Source: Bdellovibrionota bacterium (lineage in GTDB: Bacteria; Bdellovibrionota; UBA1018; CAUJDS01). Taken from it: DNA of 64,000 nucleotides. A model generated the notes under the pieces. It was not told where the DNA came from, searched no databases, and worked only from the letters and a program-made list of their open reading frames with translations. The position numbers and the translations under genes are program-made. Positions 1-8,522 of this stretch are shown here, one piece after another. The stretch covers positions 1-64,000 of the forward strand of contig CAUJDS010000013.1 of assembly GCA_963169695.1 (NCBI GenBank). Reading direction: 5' to 3'. Each line of letters starts with the position of its first letter. The stretch's first letter is position 1.

Positions 1-187
1 CATAAACGAAACCCATCATGGAGGATGGTTGAGCGAGATCAAGGTTCCCAAAAACCGGGAAACGATTCAAGGCAATGGCCTGCTAGGAAGGTGGGCTCGT
101 GTTTGAATGGTCGAACGCGCTACAATCGCATGGAAGCGAAATTCGTAATGACTACGCAATCCTTGTCTTTGACAGGGGGGACTTGAG
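1..187. other. window edge upstream of flgJ; no convincing gene
   Basis: Two short open frames reach in from the left edge, one ending at about 115 and one at the TGA just before flgJ. Neither resembles the C-terminus of FlgI or FlgH, the usual upstream neighbours of flgJ, so neither is called as a gene. A G-rich stretch just before the flgJ ATG probably acts as its ribosome binding site. Confidence 0.4.
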
Positions 188-538
188 ATGAGCAGCCCGA
201 TCGCCCCGGGTACTGCCAGACCTCAGGTCCCCTCCCTTCAAAAGGCTGACCCGGAGTTGGTCAAGGCCGCCCAGGGAATGGAAGCTATGTTCCTGGACTA
301 CTTGATGAACGTCATGAGACAGTCAGTCCCCGAAAGTGATTTGGATTTGGAAAATTCAGCGACAAAAATCTACCGCTCGATGCTCGATTCGCACCTGGCA
401 GAAACGGCATCCCACGTTGGAGGAGTAGGCCTTTCTGATCTCATCGTTGAATATATGCAAGCAGGAAGGTACAATCAAAAGGGAGAGCAGAGTCCGCAGG
501 ATGCGCAAATTCCTACTAGGATGAGGAGTGAACCATGA
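188..538 (+). CDS. flgJ: FlgJ-type rod-binding protein (N-terminal domain only)
   Basis: This short 116-residue protein matches the N-terminal rod-binding domain of FlgJ. Residues about 20-95 carry the pattern 'AAQGMEAMFLDYLMN', followed by a helix with 'IYRSMLDSHLAE' and a 'GGVGLSDLIVEYM' end. In gamma-proteobacteria FlgJ also has a C-terminal muramidase domain that opens the peptidoglycan for the rod. That domain is absent, as in many delta- and epsilon-proteobacteria, so another hydrolase must do that job. The stop codon overlaps the flgM start (ATGA), which implies translational coupling. It opens a run of hook and filament-junction genes. The family call is strong; FlgJ is the usual name for the stand-alone domain. 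Confidence 0.86.
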   Translation: MSSPIAPGTARPQVPSLQKADPELVKAAQGMEAMFLDYLMNVMRQSVPESDLDLENSATKIYRSMLDSHLAETASHVGGVGLSDLIVEYMQAGRYNQKGEQSPQDAQIPTRMRSEP

Positions 539-861
539 AGGTTAAAGAATACGCCAATAGCCAAGCCGCTACTACTCGAGACACGTCGAATGCGTCGAGA
601 GTGCGAGGCAATAAAGAAACGTCCGAAAAAGAAAGATCATCGCGATCGGATTCGGAAGAAGCTTCGGCAACCGCTTCTATTTCTGGTAGGGCGCGCGAGA
701 TGGCAAAAGCCAAAGATGCAGCTTCTGCTGCGCCAGATACGCGAGAAGCACGCATCGCTGAACTGAAGCGCCGAATTGCTGCCAAAGAATACAATGTCAG
801 TGCGGATGATGTAGCGGACAAAATGGTAGAGGAGCATCTCAAGACTCGCGATTTGGGATAG
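535..861 (+). CDS. flgM: FlgM, anti-sigma-28 factor
   Basis: FlgM binds and inhibits the flagellar sigma factor FliA until the hook is complete, when it is exported. Length (108 residues) fits. The first ~60 residues are Ser/Glu/Lys-rich and look disordered, which is typical. The conserved sigma-binding C-terminal part is at about residues 70-104, with 'RIAELKRRIAAKEYNV' and 'DDVADKMVEEHL'. The start overlaps the flgJ stop by four bases. The position between flgJ and flgN is typical, since FlgN is the chaperone whose free level couples to flagellin-junction export. The long antisense frames over this gene are treated as shadows. Confidence 0.9.
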   Translation: MKVKEYANSQAATTRDTSNASRVRGNKETSEKERSSRSDSEEASATASISGRAREMAKAKDAASAAPDTREARIAELKRRIAAKEYNVSADDVADKMVEEHLKTRDLG

Positions 862-901
862 TTCTTAAGTCCTCAACGAAGCAATCATGGAGGATTGCAG
901 A

Positions 902-1414
902 GTGAAGAAGACGATTGATCGATTTTATGAAATTTTAGAGAGCCTCGTAGGTTTTCATCGCCAATTGCTCGATTTGGTAAGGATTGAGAAAGAAGCGTTG
1001 ATTCAAGCTGAACTAAAAAAGGTTCAGGAACTAACTGCCGCAAAAGAAGTAATCTTGGGTTCGATTCAGCAAGCGGAATTGGATCGCCAAAAAATGGTAG
1101 CTGAGTTCTCGGTGATCTATAAGATTCCGAAGAAAGATCTCACGCTCAGTCAGTTAATTATTCAGGTTCAAGGTGATTATCCAAAAGAGGCAGAACAGTA
1201 TCGAAGCGCGATGAGCGCCATGACCATACTGATTCAACGAATCACAGAACAAAGCAAAGAAAGCTCCGCATTGATCGAGAAATCTTTGGAGCATCTTTCA
1301 AATATGAAGGCGAATGTTCTGCGAGAGCAGGGACATAAGAATGAAGTTTATTCCAAATCGGGGAATAAGGTTCAACCCTCGCGCGAGTCACGGCTACTTT
1401 CTAGGGAGGCTTGA
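902..1414 (+). CDS. flgN: FlgN-family flagellar export chaperone
   Basis: FlgN is the cytoplasmic export chaperone for the hook-filament junction proteins FlgK and FlgL, which are the next two genes. The product is almost wholly helical and rich in Lys, Glu and Gln, as expected for this coiled family. An ATG exists 15 bases upstream, but that ATG overlaps a GGAGG whose spacing (8 bases) is ideal for the GTG used here, so the GTG is preferred. The product is then 170 residues. Sequence conservation in FlgN is low, so the call rests on length, predicted fold and gene order flgM-flgN-flgK-flgL. Confidence 0.8.
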   Translation: MKKTIDRFYEILESLVGFHRQLLDLVRIEKEALIQAELKKVQELTAAKEVILGSIQQAELDRQKMVAEFSVIYKIPKKDLTLSQLIIQVQGDYPKEAEQYRSAMSAMTILIQRITEQSKESSALIEKSLEHLSNMKANVLREQGHKNEVYSKSGNKVQPSRESRLLSREA

Positions 1415-1420
1415 TTAGCG

Positions 1421-2842
1421 ATGGGATTGCCCAATGTCATGCACACGGGTCGTTCAGGAATGGTGGCATCGAGGGCCGCTATTGCTACGACCGGTCATAA
1501 CATTGCCAATACCAACACAGAAGGTTACAGCCGCCAGCGCGTAGATACTGAAGCCAATGTTCCTACCGATGGTGTTGGCCGTCGCAACACCATTGGACAA
1601 GGTGTAAAGCTGACTCAAGTCAGTCGCGTCAATGATGAGTACGTCGAGAAGGAGCTCCGCAATGGAACTCGCGACCTAGGCCACTATGAAGAAAAAGGCG
1701 CTAGCCTCCGACAATTAGAAGATGTCTTCAATGAATTGAATGGCGATGGACTCAATCGCTTGATGTCGCGATTTTTTAATGAATTTAGAAAACTAGGCAA
1801 TGACCCCAATAATGAGGCTATTCGACAGTCTGTAAGAGAAGCTACGCAAGCATTGGTGACGGACTTTCACCGCTTGAGACAAGAAGTCGAAAGCGTACAG
1901 CAGCATATCGATAGCCGTATTTCGGGATACGCGGGCGAGATCAATTCTCTTACGACAGAGATCCGAGACCTCAATCAACAAATCAAAGCGGCCGTCGTAG
2001 GTGGTGGATCTCCCAATGACTTGATGGACAACAGAGATGTGGCATTGAAGAAACTCTCTTCATTCTTCGACGTCAGCGTTCATAAAGACAAAGATGGCGC
2101 CCTCAACGTCGATATTCGTGGGGTCGGACCATTGATCACCGGTCCCCAGGCCGAAGCTTTCAGTGTGGCTCGCAGTCCCGCAGATGAGCACGGAAAGCCC
2201 GAAAATGCTTTGGATATCAAGACTTCAGCGAGTGCGAGTTCCAATGTTACCCATCGACTACGTGGCGGAAAATTAGGTGCCTTGGTAGAAGTGAGAGATA
2301 AGACACTATCAGGTGTTCTTAGTCGGCTCGATGATCTGGCCTATTCGGTATCCAGCTACGTCAACGAAATCCACAAGCAAGGTGTGACACGAGATGGCTT
2401 CACTGGTGTCGATTACTTCAAGGGACTTCAGTCCAAAGAGCGCGCATCGGAGAAGATAGGGCTCTCGGATGCTATTGCTTCGAATACGAATAATATTGCC
2501 GCAGCCTTTGAAAAGGATGCACCAGGTGACAATCGCGTCGCCTTGGCGATTTCGCAGCTCCAGTTTCAAAAATTAATGAACGATGGGCAAACGACCGCGG
2601 ACGATTGGTACAATTCCATTGTCAGTGATATCGGCGTAGTCCGAAACCGCAATGAGTCTGCTCTGGGACAGACCAAAAATATCATGACTAATTTGGAGCG
2701 TGTACGGGACCAAATATCTGGAGTCTCGTTGGATGAAGAAACCGCGAATTTGCTTCAGTTTCAGCACGCTTTTGCTGCTTCAGCAAAGGTGATTACAGTG
2801 GCAGATCAATTGCTGGATGAGGTTTTGGCAATTCGTCGTTAG
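1421..2842 (+). CDS. flgK: FlgK, flagellar hook-associated protein 1
   Basis: FlgK forms the first junction ring between hook and filament. The N-terminus has the rod/hook family signature 'GHNIANTNTEGYSRQRV' at about residues 26-42. The C-terminus has the matching helix 'ETANLLQFQHAFAASAKVI' near residues 443-461. The N- and C-terminal helices pair in the assembled D0/D1 domains. At 473 residues it is within the normal range of FlgK from species with a modest variable middle domain. A GGGAGG lies 11 bases upstream of the ATG. It is followed after 17 bases by flgL and preceded by its probable chaperone gene flgN. Confidence 0.95.
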   Translation: MGLPNVMHTGRSGMVASRAAIATTGHNIANTNTEGYSRQRVDTEANVPTDGVGRRNTIGQGVKLTQVSRVNDEYVEKELRNGTRDLGHYEEKGASLRQLEDVFNELNGDGLNRLMSRFFNEFRKLGNDPNNEAIRQSVREATQALVTDFHRLRQEVESVQQHIDSRISGYAGEINSLTTEIRDLNQQIKAAVVGGGSPNDLMDNRDVALKKLSSFFDVSVHKDKDGALNVDIRGVGPLITGPQAEAFSVARSPADEHGKPENALDIKTSASASSNVTHRLRGGKLGALVEVRDKTLSGVLSRLDDLAYSVSSYVNEIHKQGVTRDGFTGVDYFKGLQSKERASEKIGLSDAIASNTNNIAAAFEKDAPGDNRVALAISQLQFQKLMNDGQTTADDWYNSIVSDIGVVRNRNESALGQTKNIMTNLERVRDQISGVSLDEETANLLQFQHAFAASAKVITVADQLLDEVLAIRR

Positions 2843-2859
2843 GGATGGGAGGTGATTGA

Positions 2860-3879
2860 ATGAGAGTGACTCAAAATACCAATTTCAATACCGTCCGTGA
2901 CACGATTCAGCGGTCGCGAGGTCGCATGGAAGACTTGCAGAATCAGGCATCTACCCTCAAGAAGCTCAATCGACCTTCGGACAGTCCAGTCGACGCTGCC
3001 AAGGTTCTTGAAATACGGACGGACAAAGTGAACAACGATCAATACTTCAATAATGCGAAACTCTCCGAAGCGATGCTCAACAACTCCGATCACGCCATTG
3101 AAGAAATGGTAGAAGTCGTCAATCGAGCCAAAGAGATCGCGATCAATCAATCTAGCGGGGCAAGTTCAACGGATGAATCCCGACTCGGAGTGGCTGAAGA
3201 GGTTCAACAGCTTTTTCAGAGAGCCGTTGCCGCGGGTAATACTCGAATCGGAGATCGCTACGTCTTTGGTGGTTATAAAACCGACCGGCCTCCCGTGAGT
3301 CCAGATGGAACCTACGCCGGTGACTCTGGGGAGATTATGGTGGAAATCGGCAAGGATGTCTTTCTTGCATCGAATCTTCCAGGCATCTATGTTTTCAATA
3401 CCAATCCCGATACCTCTCCTGATTATGACAAGCTCAAGACCGAGCGAGGGCTTGCGTCAGACGCAGAAGAAGGCGCCGAGCAACCCGCTTCGGCCCGCCT
3501 CCACAGTGAAGAGCATTCTCTCAAGGGAACCGGCGACGAGAACGTCAATGTGTTTCGAGAGCTTAGGAATCTCCGTATTTCGCTCTTGACGGGCGACGTT
3601 GAGAGCGTACGCTCATCGCTTGACCGTTTTGACCAGATGCACGGTACTTTGGTTGCTTCTCGCGCCAAGATTGGTTCGAGAGTGGCAGGTCTTCAGGGCT
3701 CGATCGGATCTATGGACCGGCATAATCTGACCAATGCCCAATTAACCACGACTTTGGAAGATGCAGATATGGCTGAAGTAATGGGAAATATTGCAAAGGA
3801 AGAAACGGTGTTTCGCAGTGTGCTATCCAGTTCCAAGCGCCTGGTGCAACCTACGCTCATGGACTTTTTAGGAAACTAG
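2860..3879 (+). CDS. flgL: FlgL, flagellar hook-associated protein 3
   Basis: FlgL is the second junction protein and is homologous to flagellin. The N-terminal D0 helix has 'MRVTQNTNFNTVRDTIQ' and then 'LNRPSDSPVDAAKVLEIR' at about residues 36-53. The C-terminal end 'LTTTLEDADMAEVMGNIAKEE' is the flagellin-type closing helix. Length is 339 residues. A GGGAGG seven bases before the ATG is a strong ribosome binding site. The Glu/Ala-rich stretch at residues about 195-215 is a likely surface loop. It ends the hook-junction group and precedes the csrA leader. Confidence 0.94.
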   Translation: MRVTQNTNFNTVRDTIQRSRGRMEDLQNQASTLKKLNRPSDSPVDAAKVLEIRTDKVNNDQYFNNAKLSEAMLNNSDHAIEEMVEVVNRAKEIAINQSSGASSTDESRLGVAEEVQQLFQRAVAAGNTRIGDRYVFGGYKTDRPPVSPDGTYAGDSGEIMVEIGKDVFLASNLPGIYVFNTNPDTSPDYDKLKTERGLASDAEEGAEQPASARLHSEEHSLKGTGDENVNVFRELRNLRISLLTGDVESVRSSLDRFDQMHGTLVASRAKIGSRVAGLQGSIGSMDRHNLTNAQLTTTLEDADMAEVMGNIAKEETVFRSVLSSSKRLVQPTLMDFLGN

Positions 3880-3920
3880 AGAAAGGTTGCCAGGGATGAT
3901 GCGTTCGATTATTGCTGGTC

Positions 3921-3944
3921 GGGTGAAGGATCACTCAAACACCC
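3921..3944 (+). promoter_or_regulatory. csrA leader hairpin with GGA in the loop
   Basis: In the 81-base flgL-csrA gap a five-pair stem (GGGTG with CACCC) closes a 14-base loop that contains AAGGATC. GGA in a hairpin loop is the classic CsrA/RsmA recognition element. Two more GGA triplets lie in the leader, one of them (ATGGAGAT) inside the csrA Shine-Dalgarno. The pattern suggests CsrA represses its own translation. This is seen in sequence; binding itself is inference. Confidence 0.4.
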
Positions 3945-3960
3945 AAGAGATGGAGATCTT

Positions 3961-4185
3961 ATGTTAGTATTGACCCGTAAGCTGGGCGAAAGCATTGCCA
4001 TTGATGACCATATTAAAGTGGTTGTAGTTCAAATCAAGGGCAAGCAGGTTCGGTTGGGGATTCAAGCTCCGAAAGAAACCAAGATTCACCGCGAGGAAGT
4101 CTACGTGGCGATTAAGGAGCAGAACCAACAATCCGTAACCCATGCACCCCAGATGGATGAAGTTTCCAAAGCCCTCAAGGGATAA
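3961..4185 (+). CDS. csrA: CsrA, carbon storage regulator / translational repressor
   Basis: CsrA is a small RNA-binding dimer that blocks ribosome access at GGA motifs. It represses flagellin translation in many flagellated bacteria. The sequence begins 'MLVLTRKLGESIAI' and has 'VRLGIQAPKE' followed by 'IHREEVY', the strand that holds the key binding Arg. The 74-residue length is typical, with a short C-terminal tail. It sits directly before fliW, its protein antagonist. A GGAG five bases upstream gives a good ribosome binding site that overlaps a potential CsrA site. Confidence 0.97.
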   Translation: MLVLTRKLGESIAIDDHIKVVVVQIKGKQVRLGIQAPKETKIHREEVYVAIKEQNQQSVTHAPQMDEVSKALKG

Positions 4186-4218
4186 TCCCCTGACGGCAAT
4201 GGTGGATGTGAGCAGAGA

Positions 4219-4782
4219 GTGATCATAAAAACAGGACGTTTTGGCGATCTCAGTATATCGAATGAAGAAATCCTTAGGATTCCTTTGGGGATCTTGGGTT
4301 TTCCAGAGTTAATTGATTACGTTTTGGTCGACCCGGCAGATGACACGCTTATTCTATGGCTTCAGTCACTGCAGGAGCCTGGAATCGCTTTTCCGGTATT
4401 AGAGCCAAAGATTTTCAGGCCAGATTATTCCGTAAGTCTTTCAGGCAATGATCAGCGCGAACTGAGCCTTCTTTCCCTTAAGGACAACGCAACTGTTTTG
4501 ACTATTCTTACTATTCCTGCGCTCATTACTGAAATGACTGCCAATCTGAAGGCGCCCCTCGTAATCAACCTTGAGCAAAGGCTTGGCAAGCAAGTGGTGC
4601 TTCAGGAGAATGAATACCATCTGCGGCATCCTATGTTCCGCGAGTTGAAGACTCATTTGATGACGATTCAGTCGCAATTAAGAAAAGCAGAGCCTCTCAA
4701 AGCGGTTAGTTCCGCTACTCCCGTGGGGATCTCCAAACTCAAGCCCTATGCCAAACTCAAAGGGATCCAGGCTGAGGCGTAA
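4219..4782 (+). CDS. fliW: FliW, flagellar assembly factor and CsrA antagonist
   Basis: FliW binds either flagellin or CsrA and so links filament assembly to flagellin translation. Conserved FliW features are 'ILRIPLGILGFPEL' near residues 18-31, 'LQSLQEPGIAFPVLEP' near 50-65 and 'TVLTILTIP...MTANLKAPLVIN' near 95-118. At 187 residues it is about 35 residues longer than usual, with an extra C-terminal stretch rich in Lys and Pro. The start is GTG with GCAGAGAG upstream. The csrA-fliW order is conserved in many phyla. Its 3' end overlaps the convergent TPR gene by 26 bases. Confidence 0.92.
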   Translation: MIIKTGRFGDLSISNEEILRIPLGILGFPELIDYVLVDPADDTLILWLQSLQEPGIAFPVLEPKIFRPDYSVSLSGNDQRELSLLSLKDNATVLTILTIPALITEMTANLKAPLVINLEQRLGKQVVLQENEYHLRHPMFRELKTHLMTIQSQLRKAEPLKAVSSATPVGISKLKPYAKLKGIQAEA

Positions 4783-5512
4783 TCCTGCGCTGCTTAGCCA
4801 GGTCCAAGTAACTCTTTATTTCTTTGTTATGGGGATCAAATTCCAACGCATTTTCCCATTCTAATTCTGCGTCCAAAATATTTCCGTGGCTGAAGTGCAC
4901 CAATCCCAATTGGATTCGCGCTGGGACAAAGTCGGGCTGATCTTTCCGTAAGTTTTGCAATTCCTGAATAGCCCGCGTAACAAAGCCTTTCTTTGCGTAA
5001 GCCTTTGCTCGCTTGATCACTGTATCCAAGGCCCTTGGGTCTAAGCTGATGGACTTGGTATATTCTTCGATGGCTTCATCATAGCGGCGATACCGAAAAT
5101 ACAAATCTGCGAGTTCTAAATGCTTCACGGAAAATTTTCGATCAATGGCATGATCATCGCCCGGTCGCTTTTGGGCGATGGAGGCGTTGGCTTGCTCAAA
5201 TACTTTTCGAGCCTCGTCGTATCTTCCCGTATCGTTGTACAGAACGCTGAGGCAAATGGCTGCGTCAGTATGATGAGCGTCCAGCTGTAGGGCCTTAGTA
5301 AAATACTCAATCGCGCCCGATAACTTCCCTTGATAAGAAGCTATAACGCCCTTGAGGTATCGTGCATCTGCGCTCTGTGGCTCGAGTTGAATCTTCTCGT
5401 CCACAAGACGACTGGCTTCTGTGTACGATCGTTTTGCTATCAGGTCTTGAATCAGTCGGTCGCGGCCGCGGTTGCGCAAGCTAGGTCTTGTGAGCCGGGG
5501 TTCAAGTTCCAT
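4757..5512 (-). CDS. TPR-repeat protein
   Basis: This 251-residue protein consists mainly of tetratricopeptide repeats. At least five 34-residue units can be read, with hallmarks such as 'ARYLKGVIASYQGKLSGAIEYFTKALQLD' split over two helices, 'YFRYRRYDEAIEEYTKSISLDP' and 'LVHFSHGNILDAELEWENALEFDP'. TPRs mediate protein-protein contacts. No signal peptide or membrane segment is seen, so it is probably cytoplasmic. Its start lies within the end of bamD (11-base overlap), so the two are co-transcribed. A role is not known; the link to BamD hints at envelope assembly but is only context. Confidence 0.85.
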   Translation of the reverse strand: MELEPRLTRPSLRNRGRDRLIQDLIAKRSYTEASRLVDEKIQLEPQSADARYLKGVIASYQGKLSGAIEYFTKALQLDAHHTDAAICLSVLYNDTGRYDEARKVFEQANASIAQKRPGDDHAIDRKFSVKHLELADLYFRYRRYDEAIEEYTKSISLDPRALDTVIKRAKAYAKKGFVTRAIQELQNLRKDQPDFVPARIQLGLVHFSHGNILDAELEWENALEFDPHNKEIKSYLDLAKQRRITPQPGSL

Positions 5513-6167
5513 ATCCTGGTTGCTCTTTCAATTTGGACATCAATTTGCGTGCTTTTGCTGCGGCTTCGGTGTCGGGGTAGAGGGAGAGTATTTTTTTACA
5601 GCGTTGCTCAGTAGCCTTCCACTGTTCTTCGCGAAAATAGAATTTAGCGATATAAAGCTCTTTCTCTGCAAGTTGACCTTCGACTTCTTCGAGGAGCTGT
5701 TTGGCTTTCTTGGCTTCTTCTGTTCCAGAATAGCGAGAGAGGTAATCCTTTAATGCTGTCTGTGCTTCGTATCCAGAGCTTTGGTCTCGAGCGATATTGC
5801 TGGGCATATCTTTTTGGTAGGCTTCGCCGATTCGAAACCTTGCATAAGAGGTACGGTCACCGCTGGGATAGAGTTCGACATAGGATCTGTAGGACTCTGC
5901 TGCCTCAGCAAAGGACTCTTGGAGAAAATAGACGTCTCCCAATCGAGCTTGGGCTTTTCCTGAGTAGCTGGAGTAAGGAAACTTGTTTTTCACTTTGCGA
6001 AGCTTTTCGATGGCGAGCAAGTAGTGATCATTATCGATGTCTTGCTCAGCTTGCTTGTAAAGACCTTCGGGTGTGTTTTCATCGTCGGAGGTCGTTGCGC
6101 ATGATGCAACGAAGCAACTCAATAATAAAAATAGGCACCATTGCTTTGGATGACTAAAACGATTCAT
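5502..6167 (-). CDS. bamD: BamD-like outer-membrane assembly lipoprotein
   Basis: BamD is the essential TPR lipoprotein of the BAM complex that folds beta-barrel proteins into the outer membrane. The product has a lipoprotein signal with lipobox 'FVASC' (Cys at about residue 23). TPR-like repeats of the BamD/YbgF type follow, including 'YSSYSGKAQARLGDVYFLQESF' (two helices) and 'LYPSGDRTSYARFRIGEAY'. The 'YLSRYSGTEEAKKAKQLL' segment matches the later BamD repeats. Length 221 is close to the usual 240. It is upstream of, and overlaps, the TPR gene. Confidence 0.85.
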   Translation of the reverse strand: MNRFSHPKQWCLFLLLSCFVASCATTSDDENTPEGLYKQAEQDIDNDHYLLAIEKLRKVKNKFPYSSYSGKAQARLGDVYFLQESFAEAAESYRSYVELYPSGDRTSYARFRIGEAYQKDMPSNIARDQSSGYEAQTALKDYLSRYSGTEEAKKAKQLLEEVEGQLAEKELYIAKFYFREEQWKATEQRCKKILSLYPDTEAAAKARKLMSKLKEQPGYGT

Positions 6168-6212
6168 GGTTTCTGCTCTCGAACATCGCTAACATAAAAG
6201 CATAGGACTTAC

Positions 6213-6986
6213 TCACAATAAAGCGCTCCGTCCCATAAGTTGAATAAGATGGTCTGACAATATCCAGCCGACATTTCCTTCCGAAAAACGCACCTGGACC
6301 CAAGACTTTTGGTCTGCACCCAAGGAGGGTTCAGAAACCACACGGATTCGCAAACCGGATTCTAATTCTTGAAGCTTCATAAAGGACTCGCCTGGTCCGC
6401 TTCGAACTTCACTGGTCTCGGCCACCACGCGATAGCTATCGTAATCGAGGGTAAGTGATAATCCATGAGCTCCCAGCAGTAAAGTAGTGGCCGTCGCAGA
6501 TACCCAGACCGGAAAGTGACCCATGCACCGCTTTAGGCTTCGGGTCCGGTAATAGGGCAGAAGCAGAAACATGACAGTCCACCATAGGCCCCATCCTGCG
6601 AGATTGAGCCATGAAACTTCTCGTAGAATGTCTTCGGCGGGACTCAACCAGTTTTCGCTTCGATTGAGGGAGTCTGTGCCAAGTTTCTGCTTTAGCTCCT
6701 GACGTGCCAGGTCCCGATTGAAGGCTAGGTCTGGCAAATGGGGTTGAATCCAATGAGCGGCTTCAAAGTAAGCCGTGGCCTTGCCGAGTTCTTGATTCTG
6801 ATAGTAGGCGCATCCCAAGTTGTAATTCCACTGTGCAGAACCTGGGCGAGGATCTGATCGAAGTTCTTTGATCGCAGATGGGTAATTCCCTGCTTCATAG
6901 GAGGTCTGAAAATTTTCTCCCAGCGCAGAATAAGTGGAAGCAAACAAGAAGATGCTCCAAAAAATACCATGCTGAACCCACTTCAT
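6213..6986 (-). CDS. BatE-like protein: signal peptide, TPR, membrane segments, SH3 domain
   Basis: The chosen ATG begins a clear signal peptide ('MKWVQHGIFWSIFLFASTYSALG'); a TTG 42 bases further out is less likely. After it come one or two TPRs ('WNYNLGCAYYQNQELGKATAYFEAA' across two helices), then two membrane-spanning stretches, and a C-terminal bacterial SH3 domain that starts at 'EVRSGPGESF' and ends 'GNVGWILSDHL'. This order (TPR, two TM, SH3) is that of BatE from Bacteroides aerotolerance operons. The other Bat-type parts, a MoxR ATPase and a VWA protein, occur about 9 kb away rather than alongside. The architecture is seen directly; the BatE-like role is inference. Confidence 0.7.
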   Translation of the reverse strand: MKWVQHGIFWSIFLFASTYSALGENFQTSYEAGNYPSAIKELRSDPRPGSAQWNYNLGCAYYQNQELGKATAYFEAAHWIQPHLPDLAFNRDLARQELKQKLGTDSLNRSENWLSPAEDILREVSWLNLAGWGLWWTVMFLLLPYYRTRSLKRCMGHFPVWVSATATTLLLGAHGLSLTLDYDSYRVVAETSEVRSGPGESFMKLQELESGLRIRVVSEPSLGADQKSWVQVRFSEGNVGWILSDHLIQLMGRSALL

Positions 6987-7070
6987 TTCCCTATATTGGT
7001 TCTTTGGGAGTAGTCTTGCAAGGGGCAATTCCCGATGTTACTTCCATAGTATTCCTGAGAGGGTAGAGGC

Positions 7071-8522
7071 ATGAGCGTTAAGCGACTTCTCGACGAAGCA
7101 CGTCGCTTTATTCAAATTCAATCGGTGAGTCAGGAAGGGACTGAGGAGTTGGTCGGTTATGCGGAAAGCTTGCTTCAGATGCGAGGCCTGCAGACCAAGA
7201 CCCAGCAAGTCACCCATTCCTTAGAAGGAGTCTCCAAGCGACAATTCAACCTCCTTGGGACCTTGGGCGATCCCCTCGTTGATCGAAAAATCCGAACCGG
7301 ATTACTTTTCGTCAATCACCTCGACACCTGTCCTCCCGGGGATATCAAAGAATGGGCTTCAACGGGTCTCGATCCACTTGCGATGACGCTCAAAGATGGA
7401 AGTGTATTTGGATTGGGTGTGGCGTCTGGAAAAATCGACTTCCTTTGTCGTGCGCAAGCGATTCAGAAATTTCGAAATCGCAAACTCAAGATGCCAGTGT
7501 ATTTGGCCGGAATTTCGGGCTCGGAGTTAGGAATGCTCGGCACGACCTTCCTTCTCCAATCTCATGCACTCAATCCCCGCTATGTATTGGTCGGTGAACC
7601 GACTGGCGGAGCTTTGATGACGGCAACCGCTAGCTTGGTCCTGGCTAAGGTGAGCGTGCAATATTCTACGATCGAAAAAGGTGTGCGTGGCTACAATCGC
7701 AAAGTGATCCTTCGATCCAAAGGAAATGCCGCCCACATCGCTCGACCTCAAGATGGAAAAAACGCGATCGACCAACTCATCGACTTTATCAAAGTCTGCA
7801 TGGACAGTGGCTTCGAACTTCGCATGACCAAAATGGATGGTGGCGGAATCATTAATCAGGTTCCGCAGGGCGCTTCTGCCGAAATACACCTTGCTTCGCA
7901 TCAGTTGGAAGATTTCAAGGCTTTCTTCAATGAGTTTCATTTGAGTACCAATCAAAAGGACGCCTTTGAATTGGAATTGGGAACCGTAGGAGACTCTGGA
8001 ATAGCGTTTTTGCCACAAGAACTCTTTGCCTGTCTTCTTGAACTACGACATGAGTTTGGCTCGATTTCAGCGGAGGATCGAAAGAGTGCCGTCGCCTATC
8101 GGCTTTTTCAGTCGACCGGACGAACTGAGCTTTGGGTCGGCGCGAGCCTCGCTCCACACGATGCCTTTGATCACCTCGAAGCTAGGATCAAGAAAGTCAC
8201 CAAGGCACTCTGTGATCAGTACCCTCACCTCAATATTCAATTTGATCGAATGCGAGAAGTCCCTGCTTTGAAGGCGCAGAGTGATACGTGGACAGAGACC
8301 GTTCAACGCGTCCTAGAATCCGTGGGACTACCATCGGAGGGGCAGGTATTTCCAAGCTACTCTCAAGCTGGCATTTTTGCACAGAAGGACTGTCCCACGG
8401 TAGTTTGGGGACCGGGTGATTTGCCAAAAAATGTTGGACTCGAAAACGAAAAAATCGCGATCCAGGATTTAGAAAAGGCCTTGGCTTTTTACGAAAAACT
8501 GATTGAGGCTACTTGCCTATGA
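7071..8522 (+). CDS. M20-peptidase-fold protein, probably catalytically inactive
   Basis: The overall plan is that of the M20 (ArgE/DapE) amidohydrolases. 'NHLDTCPPGD' keeps the first His ligand and its Asp, and 'VGEPTGG' keeps a later Glu ligand. Other key sites are changed. The motif normally GRGAxDMKG reads 'GLGVASGKI', losing the bridging Asp. The usual DEE reads 'GSEL', losing the general base. Near the C-terminus 'PGDLPKNVGLENE' lacks the final His ligand. Length (483) is longer than DapE or ArgE. It overlaps astA by four bases (ATGA), which suggests a paired function in arginine succinyl-metabolism. It might replace AstE or be a non-catalytic partner; neither is shown. Confidence 0.75.
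   Translation: MSVKRLLDEARRFIQIQSVSQEGTEELVGYAESLLQMRGLQTKTQQVTHSLEGVSKRQFNLLGTLGDPLVDRKIRTGLLFVNHLDTCPPGDIKEWASTGLDPLAMTLKDGSVFGLGVASGKIDFLCRAQAIQKFRNRKLKMPVYLAGISGSELGMLGTTFLLQSHALNPRYVLVGEPTGGALMTATASLVLAKVSVQYSTIEKGVRGYNRKVILRSKGNAAHIARPQDGKNAIDQLIDFIKVCMDSGFELRMTKMDGGGIINQVPQGASAEIHLASHQLEDFKAFFNEFHLSTNQKDAFELELGTVGDSGIAFLPQELFACLLELRHEFGSISAEDRKSAVAYRLFQSTGRTELWVGASLAPHDAFDHLEARIKKVTKALCDQYPHLNIQFDRMREVPALKAQSDTWTETVQRVLESVGLPSEGQVFPSYSQAGIFAQKDCPTVVWGPGDLPKNVGLENEKIAIQDLEKALAFYEKLIEATCL

Noticed and set aside
1-187. 3' end of flgI or flgH upstream of flgJ
   Set aside because: The three plus-strand frames do not show the conserved C-terminus of either protein.
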